DNA of 64,000 nt from Symsagittifera roscoffensis (Eukaryota > Xenacoelomorpha > Acoela > Convolutidae), in contig NC_087062.1 in assembly GCF_963678635.1 (NCBI RefSeq), positions 30,962,833 through 31,026,832 on the forward strand. Reading direction: 5' to 3'. Made by a program: the position numbers and the translations under genes. Shown here piece after piece: positions 11,795 to 22,263 of this stretch. The notes beneath the pieces were generated by a model. That model ran no database searches. It saw nothing but the letters and a program-made list of their open reading frames with translations, and had not been told where the DNA came from. How positions within the stretch are numbered: position 1 is the first letter of the stretch; the number at the start of each line of letters is the position of its first letter.

Positions 11795-12644
11795 TGTGAC
11801 ATCCCTTCATGATTTCATTCATTCTATTTAATCATTTGAACCGAATAGATTACATACTTCACCTTGATGATAAAATAGAGCTGCATCATATATTTATTTA
11901 ACTATGTAAACATTGATGGTAATTATTACCAATCAGAGGAATCTTATATCGAGCTAGAAATCAATTGGAGACAAATCAATTGAATAAAATATTCTAATCA
12001 TGCTCTTACTTGCCCTGATCGGCTTGCGAGATATCAGAAGCTAGGAATCGGAACCAGCATCCTTTAAGGCAAGATAGGTCTTAACCGCTCGAGACCTATC
12101 TAAAATAATGAATCCAATCTAAATACAATTGATAGTCAGTAGCGCTAAATAAAATTACCAATTGAACAGCTCGCATTACACTAAACGACAATATATCCGT
12201 ATTATCCATCCACCAGATACGGTATATTGGTCCGTATTCATAAGTACCAAAATGAAAAATCAGTCCCATAGGTTCCAAAATAAAAAAGCAGTCGCATAAG
12301 TTCCAAATCTTTTCAATTGGTCAAAAGACTAAATTAGCTGGATCTCGGTTTAGGGTCACCGGTGGGCGCGCGTCGCCGCTTTCCGGCGATAAGCGTCTCT
12401 AAATTTCGTATAGAGTCCTACCCTTTGGTGACAAGCTCGCAACACATTGGCGCTGCTGCGGCGGTCACTATTCTGCAGCTTGAGTTTATTCTGGTTGAAC
12501 AGTAAGCAATCAATCCATAAATTCGTTGGCTCAAATTTCAACCAATCAGAATTCAAGAAGATAAATTTTGGAACTTATGCGACCGATTTTTTATTTTGGA
12601 ACCTATGAATATTGGAACATATAAAAATTCACCGGTATATTATA
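11795..12644 (+). repeat. Gypsy element 3' LTR, with MITE inside
   Basis: Matches the 5' LTR from TGTGACATCCC onward. The match is broken after 12228 and resumes at 12634, because a 405-bp element plus its 8-bp target duplication sits there. Without that insert the LTR is about 437 bp, close to the 5' copy. Confidence 0.82.
12229..12633. mobile_element. 405-bp MITE-like element with 8-bp target duplication
   Basis: The insertion is defined by comparing the two gypsy LTRs. It is flanked by the 8-bp direct repeat GGTATATT (12221-12228 and 12634-12641). It has short GGT...ACC ends and a strong subterminal inverted repeat of about 42 bp (12267-12309 against about 12565-12607). The first ~40 bp at each end also resemble each other. 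No coding capacity is present. An 8-bp duplication and small size fit a non-autonomous hAT-type element, but the ends are not matched to any known family. Confidence 0.75.
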
Positions 12645-12649
12645 CAGTC

Positions 12650-12711
12650 GCTCGTCACTCTTTTTTTAAGGTAATCAGGAGGTCAAAAGTATCATAGTAA
12701 CCGAGGTTACA
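12650..12711 (+). repeat. E0: 3' LTR, terminal part
   Basis: This is the continuation of the LTR begun at 1322, displaced by the gypsy insertion. It ends with CCGAGGTTACA, close to the CGAATGTTACA end of the E1 and E2 LTRs. The following 178 bp (12712-12889) lie just downstream of the stop codon of the minus-strand retroelement ORF and show no feature. E0 therefore seems to sit in or near the 3' flank of that retroelement. Confidence 0.5.
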
Positions 12712-12889
12712 GTCATGAGTCCCTTCATCATATATTCCAGTCAAAAACCTTGGAATTTTCTAGATATGGAAGTGATAATGATAAAAGAAGATGACAAGTG
12801 TTTAAGTCCTTTTCAATTAAAATCGATACGGGTTACGTTTCTTCAATAAGAACACGCAACTCGACACGAGATAATATAATATACAAGTG

Positions 12890-14166
12890 TTACAAGTATA
12901 AAATTTCGTCGAAAGTTATTTTGTCATTTATTGTTCCGAGTACGCAAGCGGCGTTCGCAATCTGTATTGCCAGGGAGATTCTCTGTTTTAAAAAGCTGCC
13001 TGCTCTGGGTTCCTCAGTGCATATGCTTAGGTTCTTACAAAGCTTGCTCAAAAAAACTTCTGTGCAGGGGCCGGCCAAGCCCTGAATTTCAAAAGCTAGC
13101 GGTTGAAAAAGATATCCATCATTTACAAGATCTTTATACTTGTCAATTTTTTGCTCTTCCGCTTCAGCGGCAGCCGTACCAGGGTTACAAACAGACCCGG
13201 CATTAATCCTACAAGGAGCTAAGGAGTATACTACCGTTAGATCCCACAAGAGCTGCTTACCATCAGCCCATGGAACGAGCGTCAAACCGTCTGGTCGCTT
13301 CTGATCGGTCCTGTAGAGGTGTCGTGGTTCTAAAACAGACGGAATGGGAGAAGATGATATACTCTGCTTTATAAGGGCATTCAGGTTTGAATGCCTAGAG
13401 AATCTCCCTGCACTTTTGAGGCAAGAAAGACCATGCCAACCATCCTCGGTAACGTCTTTTCCGCACACGCATTTATGCCGTTCGCATATTTTTGATCCTA
13501 ATCGAAGTCCTATCGCAATTCTGAGTTGTTGGTTCGACAGTTTTAACCTTAAATTTTTGCACGGGATGACGTTCAACCCATGGGAGCCAAATCTATCTTG
13601 GAACGCGTTGAACCTTTTTACGTCCGTTGGTTCGAGTCGTAAAATCAAGTCTGCAATTTCGCTGTCAAAAATTGGCTCCGTCCAATTTTTTTGGATTTCA
13701 TTTTCCGGAGCCATTTCAATTTTTCCAAGGTCAAACCACCGTTTAAGCGCATCATCATAAGTTCCATCCACATGCTCCAAACCAAAGATTTCGCTCAAGG
13801 CATCCTTCGCTCCTACTGCTGAGGCTAAGAAAGCGGGTAAAGCGAGCAGACGAGCGGAAGAAACGCCCAAGCCACCTTTGGCTGCCGGGAGAACTGCTTG
13901 TAAAAACTGGTCATCATCCATTTTCACGTTAGTGACCTTGCATAACGAATTTCTTAGTAATTTATCGTAGCGTTCCAAAAAATCATTTTGCAAAAAACAA
14001 GGGATCGTACGCAAAAAATATAGGAGTTTTGGCATGCTAAAGCAATTTTTCAGGAGGTAAAAACCACAATGGGCGTCTAGTTTGTCAATGACATCCGAGA
14101 TTTTTTCAAGCTCCCTAATTTTTTCGTCGAGCAATTCTTTTCGGCAAAGTTCGCCGATTAGAGATC
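12890..14166 (-). pseudogene. PHD-RT-endonuclease retroelement, C-terminal third (CCHC + restriction-like endonuclease)
   Basis: Minus-strand frame ending at a normal stop (12890-12892); it reads into the E1 LTR at 14167. It begins with a helical thumb-like region including a DAH...LLKN motif and a PKLLYFLR motif. A C-x-C...H-x4-C knuckle follows (near 13450), then an R-P-D-G motif followed 15 residues later by a W-D (near 13230-13290) and downstream lysines, fitting a PD-(D/E)XK restriction-like endonuclease as in R2-type retroelements. This type of endonuclease nicks target DNA for target-primed reverse transcription. No stop or frameshift is seen inside this piece. Assignment to a precise clade is uncertain. 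Confidence 0.72.
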
Positions 14167-14488
14167 TGTGACATTCGACCAGAATGGACAAAATGCAATC
14201 TCTGCAGTTTAAGAAATTTTAGCAGCGAACCCTCCGAGTTAGTGATTTTGAAGGATTAACGACGTTATGCGGATGATTAGTAGAACGGTGAAGGTCAAGA
14301 AATTCTAGTATTTTGAAATTTTAAATTTTCGAAGTCATGATGTAACATTTCTGAGAAACGTCAGAAACGGCCATTTTGGCGGAAGAGCTAAAAAGAAACA
14401 GAACAACATTAGTTGCGATTGCGAGAACAACGGAAATTGTGATTAAGAAACGACAACGAATCGCGGAGTTAACAGAGAACGTTCCGAG

Positions 14489-14538
14489 TTGCAACTATTG
14501 TGTCGCTACAATAGTTGCAAGGCCGTTGCGAACAACGG
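14489..14538 (+). other. LTR double hairpin
   Basis: Two adjacent perfect stem-loops. The first pairs 14489-14501 with 14508-14520 (13 bp, loop GTCGCT). The second pairs CCGTTG (14523-14528) with CAACGG (14533-14538) around a CGAA loop. Both are present in all four E1 and E2 LTR copies; only the E2 3' LTR has a mismatch in the first stem. Being in the LTR they would be in the transcript if it lies in R or U5. Function is unknown; genome dimerisation or packaging is a guess. Confidence 0.6.
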
Positions 14539-14555
14539 TGAAGGGTGGAAGACAG

Positions 14556-14620
14556 CCTTCCGGGTTACGGAAGAATCAAGTTTAACGTGCTTGATTCAGT
14601 AGATTCAAGAATCCGGAAGG
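14556..14620 (+). other. Nested ~65-bp hairpin unit (LTR copy)
   Basis: The outer stem pairs CCTTCCGGGTT (14556-14566) with AATCCGGAAGG (14610-14620), 11 pairs with one G-T. Inside, AATCAAG and CTTGATT pair around a TTAACGT-containing loop. The same plan recurs in the leader near 15246-15310 and 16399-16464, with a related form at 16973-17034. Confidence 0.6.
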
Positions 14621-15007
14621 GTTTCGGGACTGAAACTTTTATCCTTTTATATAAACTTTTAGCTTCCTGTCATGTCCTGAAATGAATTTAATTAACAACT
14701 GGATTCATTTTGATAAGGATGAGAAGCTAGGAGTTGGGGGAAAAGGTTGATCCATCTTCGATGGAGATGATGATTTTTATCTACTGAACAAAAACAATAA
14801 TAATTCAATAAGTAGTAGTAGCCTTGTTTTTAGAAGTGACCTCGTGGTCTGGGGATACTGAGACCCAGCCATGAGCTCACTATTTCTACATGTAATTAAG
14901 TTAATTTGAGTGTTTTGACCGAAGCCGAAAGCAGTAAAGTTTTTTGTCGACCCGATGTTAGAAAAGACCACCGAAAGTGCTGGCTTGGTAGAGACGGTGA
15001 AAAGCAT

Positions 15008-15013
15008 ATAAAG
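15008..15013 (+). promoter_or_regulatory. TATA-like box in E1 5' LTR
   Basis: TATAAA in the context GCATATAAAGCTC, about 80 bp before the LTR end. It is intact in the E1 5' and 3' LTRs and the E2 3' LTR. In the E2 5' LTR the same place reads GCATGCAAAG, so the box is lost there. The position would give a short transcribed LTR part. No experimental support. Confidence 0.4.
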
Positions 15014-15104
15014 CTCTGTTTAGACGTTAGCCAGTCGTCTTAGGACTTAGTTTTATTTTCCGTCGATATGTATCTTCCGGGCGAATGTTACATAGATGTT
15101 TTTA

Positions 15105-15119
15105 TGGCGCTCCTGGGTG
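15105..15119 (+). other. Candidate primer-binding site, E1
   Basis: TGGCGCTCCTGGGTG begins 12 bp after the 5' LTR and is identical in E2 (38276-38290). A TGG start close to the LTR is expected for priming by a tRNA 3' CCA end. I could not match the rest to a tRNA I know, so this is tentative. Confidence 0.3.
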
Positions 15120-15878
15120 TTATTCTTTTTTAACATCATGACCGGCAGAACCGTTAACGAGCACTCCGCGCCGAGCGGATGCTCACATTAACGCCCTTAA
15201 TAGGCCTAAACCGCCGGAGCGGAAGGGTAGTTCGGAACGCGGAAGCCTTCCGGATTACCGTGAATAGCTTTTTAACCTAGTTAAGACCGAAAATTCACGA
15301 ATCAGGAAGGGTGGGGGGATCGGCCATTCCCTCGTTTCCTCAGAGGTTTGTGACCAAAAACACTTAAAGATATATATAAAAACAAACAAAAAGTAGTATA
15401 GTACCCAAGAAAAACAAAAAACATAAAAAATAACCGAAAAAACCAAAAACAGTAAAGAAGTAAAAAATCAGTAGAAATCATCCCCCCAGACAAGATGTGA
15501 TCCGACCCTCCCGTTTGTTGTTGATAGATATATTGTTATTACAGGCATTTATATCAGTCAGGATTGTTACGATCAGTTTTGTAGCCCGTTTGTGAGGCTT
15601 GTACTGTAGGGTTATTTGAGCATTTAAGCACGTTAATGATAAATTGCGCTCAATCCGGAAGCGTCAGCTGATTTGCGCTCAATTCGGAAGGGTCTTGGGA
15701 GAGGACTGATCCGCAAGCAGTACAAGGAACAAGAAGAAGGGGCTCAACGACAACAACAATCGACTGTTTGGTATCGTTAACGAGTTTTGTATCCCTTTTG
15801 GTACAAAAATTAACATAGTAATCTGTGGGGGGCTCGACAGTGCTGCACTGCAGTGACCCTTCACCGAACTGCGAATAT

Positions 15879-16030
15879 CCGAGTTAAGCACCTTAATTCC
15901 GAGTTAAGCACCTTAATAAGTTAACTCCTTAATAAAATATTATTAAGGAGTTAAGCACCGAGTTAAGCACCTTTATAATATTAATAATAGGCTATATTAC
16001 TAATATTATTACTAATATAGCCTATATTAA
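15879..16030 (+). repeat. Short tandem and inverted repeats in E1 leader
   Basis: A unit CCGAGTTAAGCACCTT recurs about four times, two of them around an inverted repeat pairing AACTCCTTAATA with TATTAAGGAGTT. A second inverted repeat follows (AGGCTATATTA with TAATATAGCCT). E2 has only one copy of the unit, so this block expanded in E1 or was lost in E2. Confidence 0.6.
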
Positions 16031-17089
16031 TACTCTTATACCGTTTTTCAGTGAAAAACACAGAAAGCAGACCGGTTTTTAGGGTCAAAATAGCGATATT
16101 TTGATCCCCCCACAAGTCGCGATTTTTGAGATATCGATATTTTTTGAAACGGAAAAAAGCGCTAAGTTAGTGTTTTACATCGTAACTGCACTACCATAAT
16201 AGATAGAACCGGTTAAGTTCAGTTCGAAAGTGGTTGGAACTATTTTGGTACCGAAAACCGAAATTTCGTGATTTTTGAGAAAACGAAACACTATAAATTC
16301 AGAAAATTTTTTGAAATTTTTGAGTTAGAACAGTAAAAATAGTTGTTCGGACAACGTCCACTAGTGAATCTACAAGTTTTAAAACCCGCTACCCGAAAGC
16401 CTTCCGGGTTGTAGAGAAATCGAACTTAACGTGTTTGATTTGGTGGATTCATCAATCCGGAGGGGTACAGGTAGCATAGTTTTTCGCAAATTTTTTCAAC
16501 TAAAGCGTTTTAGATCGGGTCTTTTGCATTGAACTAGAAGAGTAAAGGCCTTTTGAGCTCGGATCAATAATTTTTAGGTCAAAAGGACCAGATTTGCGGA
16601 AAAAGTCAGGCGGAACCTATAAGAGAGAAATTTCTTGACTTTAGAAAATAGACGTTTTGGTTAATAACTTTGGAACTACTGGGCATATCGAGTTGATCTT
16701 GGTACCAATAGATCAGAAATTAGCTAGACTTACTGATAGGGACAAAAGTTTTTCGAAAAAGTAAGCGTGAAAATTTTTTGTGGTTGTTTTTACAAATTCA
16801 CCAATTTGGGAGGGTAGACCCTTCACGTTTTATAATTTTTTTTTGAAAAGCCCTTATACCCCTACCAAAAGGTAACAGCGGTTGAATAAAGTAACTTTAG
16901 GCTGTTCTAGACAAAAAGGAAAGGCTAAAGGCACAGCAAAACCTTAATCGAGCCGAAGTTAGGTGAGCGATAAGACCCTTCACCGTTAGCGTGAATTGTC
17001 AAATAAGAGGCTTAACTTCAATCCGGAAGGGTCTAGGAAAACATTACACAACCTTCCTAGTTATTCTAAAAAGCAAAATAGCAACGGAA

Positions 17090-17350
17090 AGCGTATCCGG
17101 AGGGGTATAGGTTGAAAGATGGAGATCTCCGAAAAGCTACTTTTACAAAACCGGAGTGCTCCCAATCCTGAGGGGTCAAAAATTTTTTTCAAATTAGGAG
17201 GGGTCCGAATCTGGAGGGGTCTTATAGTTGCTAATTCGGAGGGGTCCAAATCCGGAGGGGTCTTATATTAACTAACTCAGAGGGGTCCCAATCCGGAGGG
17301 GTCTAGATTTTGTTAGTCCGGAAGGGTCCTATTTGTGCCAATCCGGAGGG
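17090..17350 (+). repeat. Array of CCGGAGGGGT boxes in E1 leader
   Basis: About ten copies of a (C)CGGAGGGGT or GGAAGGGT box within 260 bp, spaced irregularly (roughly 12-70 bp), separated by short AT-rich spacers. The box equals the right arm of the nested hairpin unit. E2 keeps only the first copies because of a deletion. Confidence 0.7.
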
Positions 17351-18137
17351 GTATTATTTTATTAAAGGACTTAGGTAGACGGAAGAAAGACTAAAGTGAG
17401 AGGTATTAGGTTATTAGCAGACAGGCTAGGAATCAGTGACTGCACTGGTAACTTGCCTTTCAATAAGAACCAGACCAAAACAAAACAGGTCCGAACTCGG
17501 ATATTCGCGACACTAAGTCTAAACTAAAAAGAGCGTGATTCAATGGTGTGGATTGTAACATAATACGTTTTTGAGAAAAGTGACTGCCCTGAGGATTTTA
17601 GTAGGTCTAGCTCGGGCAGTCCGAAGGCAGATAGATAACACAGTACTCGGTGGGTGCAATAGATGCCCACTTGAGAAAATTACTGCCTTCAAAGTCTTGT
17701 CTGTTTGGTGCAGCACCGAGCAGGGAAAGCTTTTTCTTTAAGAGACAAGTTCGACTATTGTGCTGCGACCGACTAAAAGTACATTACACATACGTTTTTT
17801 CATAGAAGTATTCAGATTCTGTCATTATATATATATATTTTTTTGTTTTTGATTTTAAATCAACATAAACTGTGCTTGATTGGGTAGTGAGTACACTATC
17901 TTTTAAATTGACTGATAACATCATATTGTGCTAGTTTTCAAATCTTACGACCGATAATCGGTTAGTGTGAATAAATTTTATACAAACTGTACTCTGATAA
18001 CATACAGGGATTCGTGGTCACTATTTAATAGAATCTTGTGAAATTTATTGTGCTGTGTCATTATTATTGGTAATCAAACTATAAGGTCACTAGCAATCGA
18101 ATTAAGTGTATAGGCATTAAGAAGTGACAAATAGAGA

Positions 18138-21100
18138 ATGAGTCTAGACAAGTCAAGGATACTGAAACGAGGTAATAGCTCTAAGAAATTCATACCTGAA
18201 AAACAAAGAAAAACGATGACCGATCCTTTTGTGGATTGGATCAAACGAGCCCGGACCGACAAAGGGGAGACGGTATCAGGCAGAATGGTTGAAAAAAGGA
18301 GTCAGAAGACCGCAGAAGAGCGAAAAGAACGGTTAGAAGTGGAGGTCAATACTGACCATGCCATGAACGACAACCAGAAAGCACATGGACTGGAAGAGAG
18401 AGGCAGAAGGCTGGCGAGTGAATCTACTCCGGTAGAACAAGGCCATGATTTTGCCACTTCCACCGGGACATTGGATCGAGAGGAGATGTCGGAACTGTCC
18501 GACATCTCAACTGAAATAGCGGCAACTAGAAGATCTCCAACAGACAACACTATGATGGCAGGCGGAACTGAGAAACAAACAACGTCATCATCGTTCTCAG
18601 AAAGAATGAGGAACACCTTAGGAAACATCTTTCCATTCACCATGTGAGGAGGCGCAGGAAATGAAGGTGAATCCCAGGAGGAGGAGGAAGAAGAAGAGCA
18701 AGTGGACTTTGGATCTCAAGTCAGCCTCAATAGTTCGACCCAGGAGAATGAGGCATATGTCGGGAGAGAGACTGGAACCATGGACAAATTTGGTGTAGTG
18801 AGAACGATAAGCAAAGAGGCAAACACACCGGGCCAGTCAAAAGACTTCGCGATTATGACAAATTCAGAGCCGCAAACTGGAGAGAGTAGAAACAGAGGGC
18901 TAGGCAACGCATTGGCGGATCCTGAGGTGGATAACGAAAAGACGTCGAGACAGAGAGTCAAGGCCCGGATCTCGACCAGCACGAAGATACCTGGGACCGA
19001 CAGGGTTACACCGCCACTAGTGACGCCACTCGTGGATAACGGGGCAGCACTAGAAGAAGCCTTAAACAATATAGTGGACAGTTTAGGAGAACAAAATGAG
19101 CAGATGTCCATAAGAATCAGTGAACTAGAAAGGGCAGTTCACATTGAAAGAGAAAGTCTGCGGGAAGAAATAAACCGCAATAGACAAGAGGTTGGCAGGA
19201 GCGAAAAAAGCTTGAAAGAAAGAACGGACGAGCATATGGCAAAGAACTTGTCGCGAATGACAAGAGAAGCGGAAAAGCGAGAGTCACGCTTAAGAGACGA
19301 TATGGAGAAGTTAAGAATTCAGCAAGAGCAGTCTCTTGGGACTCTTGACACAAAGATAGACGCGGCGATGATGGAGAGGCGAACTCAGGCTATCATGGAT
19401 AGATTGGACGGGCTACTAAGCAGCAAGAGTGGACCAAAAGAAGGAGAACCGAACTCGGGAGGTCCCAGCAGGGAGCCGAGGGTGAACTTCAATGAACATC
19501 AAAAGAGGAAGACTTATAGATCCACTAGAGGCAGAGGCAGTTCATCAGGCTATGCCACAAGAGATAATAGAACATGGGGCCCGAACAGTAGAGCAAGTTC
19601 AACGGGGAACAGACAGACCTCTAATGAACAACCAAAGCAAGGCACACATGCGACTGGGAGAAGTGATTCCGGTAACAGGGGGCATGCAAGCCCGGGGAGG
19701 AGTCATGTGGGCCAAGCGGGAAACACTCACGGCGATTCGGATTGCAGGGATGCACCGCATACAGAGCCTTTGACGAGGTGTGAGGACACTCAGGCGGGAC
19801 ACTCAAGGGATGCTACGGCAATAGCCACAGCATTTGAACCCCTAAACAGGTCTTTGGAGACATTCCTGACAAGGTTATCCAGAACCAATGAACGCAGTGA
19901 GAAGTCCAGAAGAGTTTTTAAGAAACCAAGATGCTATAAGGATGAATCTGATGGCTGTATTGATACCTGGATAGAGGTAATGAAGCTGCATTTCGAGGAA
20001 GAGGACTTGTCGGAGAGACAGGAATGCAGTGCGCTCACCAGCAACTTGGAAGGGACAGCCCTGAACTGTGTCATGGCCAAGAAGCAATATCAGCATGACA
20101 CAGCTGAGAAAATCTTCGAAATTTTGTTAAACCGTTTCGGATCAGGGGTGCAGAGGCACCAAGCGATGATGCGCTCCGAGAAACGGAGGCAACGAGAAGA
20201 TGAAACGATAGACAAGTTTCTCGATGACTTGGAAATGCTGAGAAGACGCAGCCAACCGGATGAGTCAAACCGAAGGATGAACCTGGCCGTAGCCTCAAAA
20301 TTCATCGATGGTGTGAAGAATGATGAACTTCGAACAATGCTAGCAACGCATTACACACCACTATCAACCAATGCGCCAACACCAGAGGAGCTGAGGCTCA
20401 AGTCAAAAGAATATCTTTTGTTGAAACCTCCTTCGAGATCTGGATACTACAAGAACAATTATGGCAATTTTAACAACGGACCAGCAAACCAAGGGAACAA
20501 TTGGTACAAACCGAGGGATGATATGGACAAGAGACGCTCTTGTGCTAATTGCAGTTCAACGGACCATCATGTTTCAGCATGCCCAACTTACAAACAAGGC
20601 ATGAAAGCATTAGGCTTTAGCCTCGAGGACGAAGATGCGTCAGAATTGGACCATGAGGATTTCATGAGAGGAGTAATTGCAAAATTCGGCCCGAGGTGTT
20701 TCTTTTGCAACTTGGAAGGTCATTTTAAATCAGATTGTCCGCAAAACTGGGATGCAGTGGCAGACATCAAGCATCCAAGGCATGAGGAAGCTTTATCAGG
20801 AGTGAAAGCAAGCAAGGCTCGCCTGTTGAGTGAAGCGGATGCGCGCAGAAAAGACAAACCGCAAGAGCTGGCGACGAAGAAAATGCAAGCGGTAACTGAA
20901 GAGACATGTGAACCAGAACCAGTGACTGCGGCCGATGACTTCACGATTGATTATAGGGCAGCCGCGAGGGATGCTCTAAATAGAGTGCAGCAGGAACTGG
21001 TGACGAAAGAGATCGAACAAAAAGTGAAACTTGAACTGGAGAATGAGAAACTTCAGGAGCAACTGAATACCTTCGAAGCAACGGAGTTCGAAGAAACCAA

Positions 21101-22160
21101 AGCACCAAGCAGTTTGAGCATGAAACTTAATGTGATCTCCGGTCAGAGGTTCGGCATGGTGCCACAAGGAAGCAAGATACAGTCGATAATCTCAGTGGCT
21201 GGACACCAGGTGATCAGAAATCTGAGTGAACCATCCGAGTTCACTTTGATGCATTTGGACACATATGCAGATTATCTGAGGCAGGTGGAGCCACGCACCG
21301 AGTCGAGAGCTGTGCGAGCACTACTAACGACGGGTGGCCCTCGCATGAAGAAACTTCATGGACGCTACCTAGAGGTCTATGGGCCGTATCAAGTGATGCT
21401 GAACGTGGATGGAATCAGTATCTACACCAGGACTTATGTAACAACAGAAGATGACCAAATGGGGCAGATCTATTTGGGTGAGGAGGAACTCAAAGTCCGC
21501 AGGATAGGCCATGACGCCATGATGGAACAAGACGCAGTACACATTGGGTATGAAACAGATGTGACCGCACATCTGCTCGACACCAACGGAACAAAAATGG
21601 GAGTCACAGGGCTTCTGGACACAGGAGCGGTAGTGAGAGTGACGCCGATAAAAACTTGGGAAAGAATGGGCTTCACGCGGGAAGATCTAATTCCAACGAA
21701 ACTCCGACTGGCCGCCGCCAATCGAGGAGCTATTTACGTAGCCGGAAGAACACCAATAACGGTCCTCCACATGGGAGGGCGGGATCTTTGGATGAGCTTC
21801 CTGGTGGTAGAGAATTTGGACGACGCCGACCAATTCATCTTGGGCAGAGATTTTGTCAGGAATTTTGACGTGATGTTTGACTTGAACAACGGTCTGATAC
21901 GGATTAGAAACCCGGACCGGAAGTATGTTAAGAGACCAATTAATAGGATAATAAAAGACGAAAACAAGGTACCAATTTTTTTAGATAGAAAGGTAAAACT
22001 ACAGCCAGGACAAGCTGTGGTGGCAATTTTTAGAATGAGAAATTTGAATTCGTTAAGTGATAGTAAACAGGTTTGCTTAGTACCGAATCCAAATAGTCAG
22101 AGTTCGGTGATTTTAGGCCGGAGCTTCTCTGAAAGAAGCTTGGTTACGCTTTACCGATGA
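18138..22160 (+). pseudogene. gag: E1 gag and protease
   Basis: One frame from ATG 18138 to 22160 with a single nonsense codon (TGA 18645-18647; GGA in E2). N terminus: basic, then disordered and acidic. A long coiled coil lies near 19050-19440, then an RG/S-rich stretch, then a retrotransposon capsid domain near 19850-20430 (F-K-K-P-R-C-Y start, W-I-E-V-M-K-L-H-F motif). Two CCHC knuckles follow (C-A-N-C...H...C near 20540; C-F-F-C...H...C near 20700). The protease has D-T-G-A at about 21618-21629 and I-L-G-R-D-F near 21840. After a ~70-bp deletion near 22130 the frame is lost. At ~1,340 codons this is long for gag plus protease. Confidence 0.85.
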
Positions 22161-22263
22161 GGACCGACTATGAGGAGACACAAAACTTGAAGAAACACAG
22201 TGTGAAAGACTGTCCTTATCATGCCAATAAAGATAAAATTTTAAAGAGGATTAATGAACGAGA

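Larger units (their letters stand above)
2392..12644 (+). mobile_element. Ty3/gypsy LTR retrotransposon inserted in the E0 LTR
   Basis: A 10.3-kb element with LTRs at 2392-2814 and 11795-12644. The internal order is gag, zinc knuckle, protease, RT, RNase H, integrase, macro domain, so integrase lies after RNase H as in Ty3/gypsy. The flanks show a 5-bp direct repeat CAGTC at 2387-2391 and 12645-12649. Because an LTR ending in CA would overlap this repeat, the true duplication could be 3 to 5 bp. The pol carries several stop codons and at least two frameshifts, so this copy is dead. It is younger than E0, whose LTR it splits. Confidence 0.88.
14167..15092 (+). repeat. E1 5' LTR
   Basis: 926 bp, starting TGTGACATTCG and ending CGAATGTTACA, which are inverted copies of each other with one mismatch. 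It matches 34944-35869 nearly perfectly. Inside are a TATA-like box near the 3' end, a 13-bp perfect hairpin and a nested ~65-bp hairpin, each listed separately. A 69-codon open frame at 14376 runs through the hairpins and is unlikely to be a gene. Confidence 0.93.
15093..18137 (+). other. E1 leader (5' untranslated, highly structured)
   Basis: Three kilobases without a plausible gene. From left to right: a GC-rich hairpin near 15160-15185 (GAGCA(C)TCCGC paired with GCGGATGCTC); the nested hairpin unit at 15246-15310; a block of short repeats CCGAGTTAAGCACCTT with AT-rich inverted repeats at 15879-16030; another nested hairpin at 16399-16464; a related hairpin at 16973-17034; a dense array of CCGGAGGGGT boxes at 17090-17350; and a unique stretch (about 17350-17840) absent from E2. 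The last ~300 bp again match E2 up to the gag ATG. Confidence 0.75.

Noticed and set aside
14376-14585. 69-codon frame repeated at 35153 in the other LTR
   Set aside because: It lies within the LTR and reads through two hairpins; identity of the two copies only reflects LTR identity.
15160-15260. tRNA or other small RNA gene in the leader hairpins
   Set aside because: Stems do not form a cloverleaf and no T-loop or B-box sequence is visible.
15879-16030. Possible CRISPR-like or regularly spaced repeat array
   Set aside because: Unit spacing is irregular, the units are part of AT-rich inverted repeats, and the context is a eukaryotic retroelement leader.
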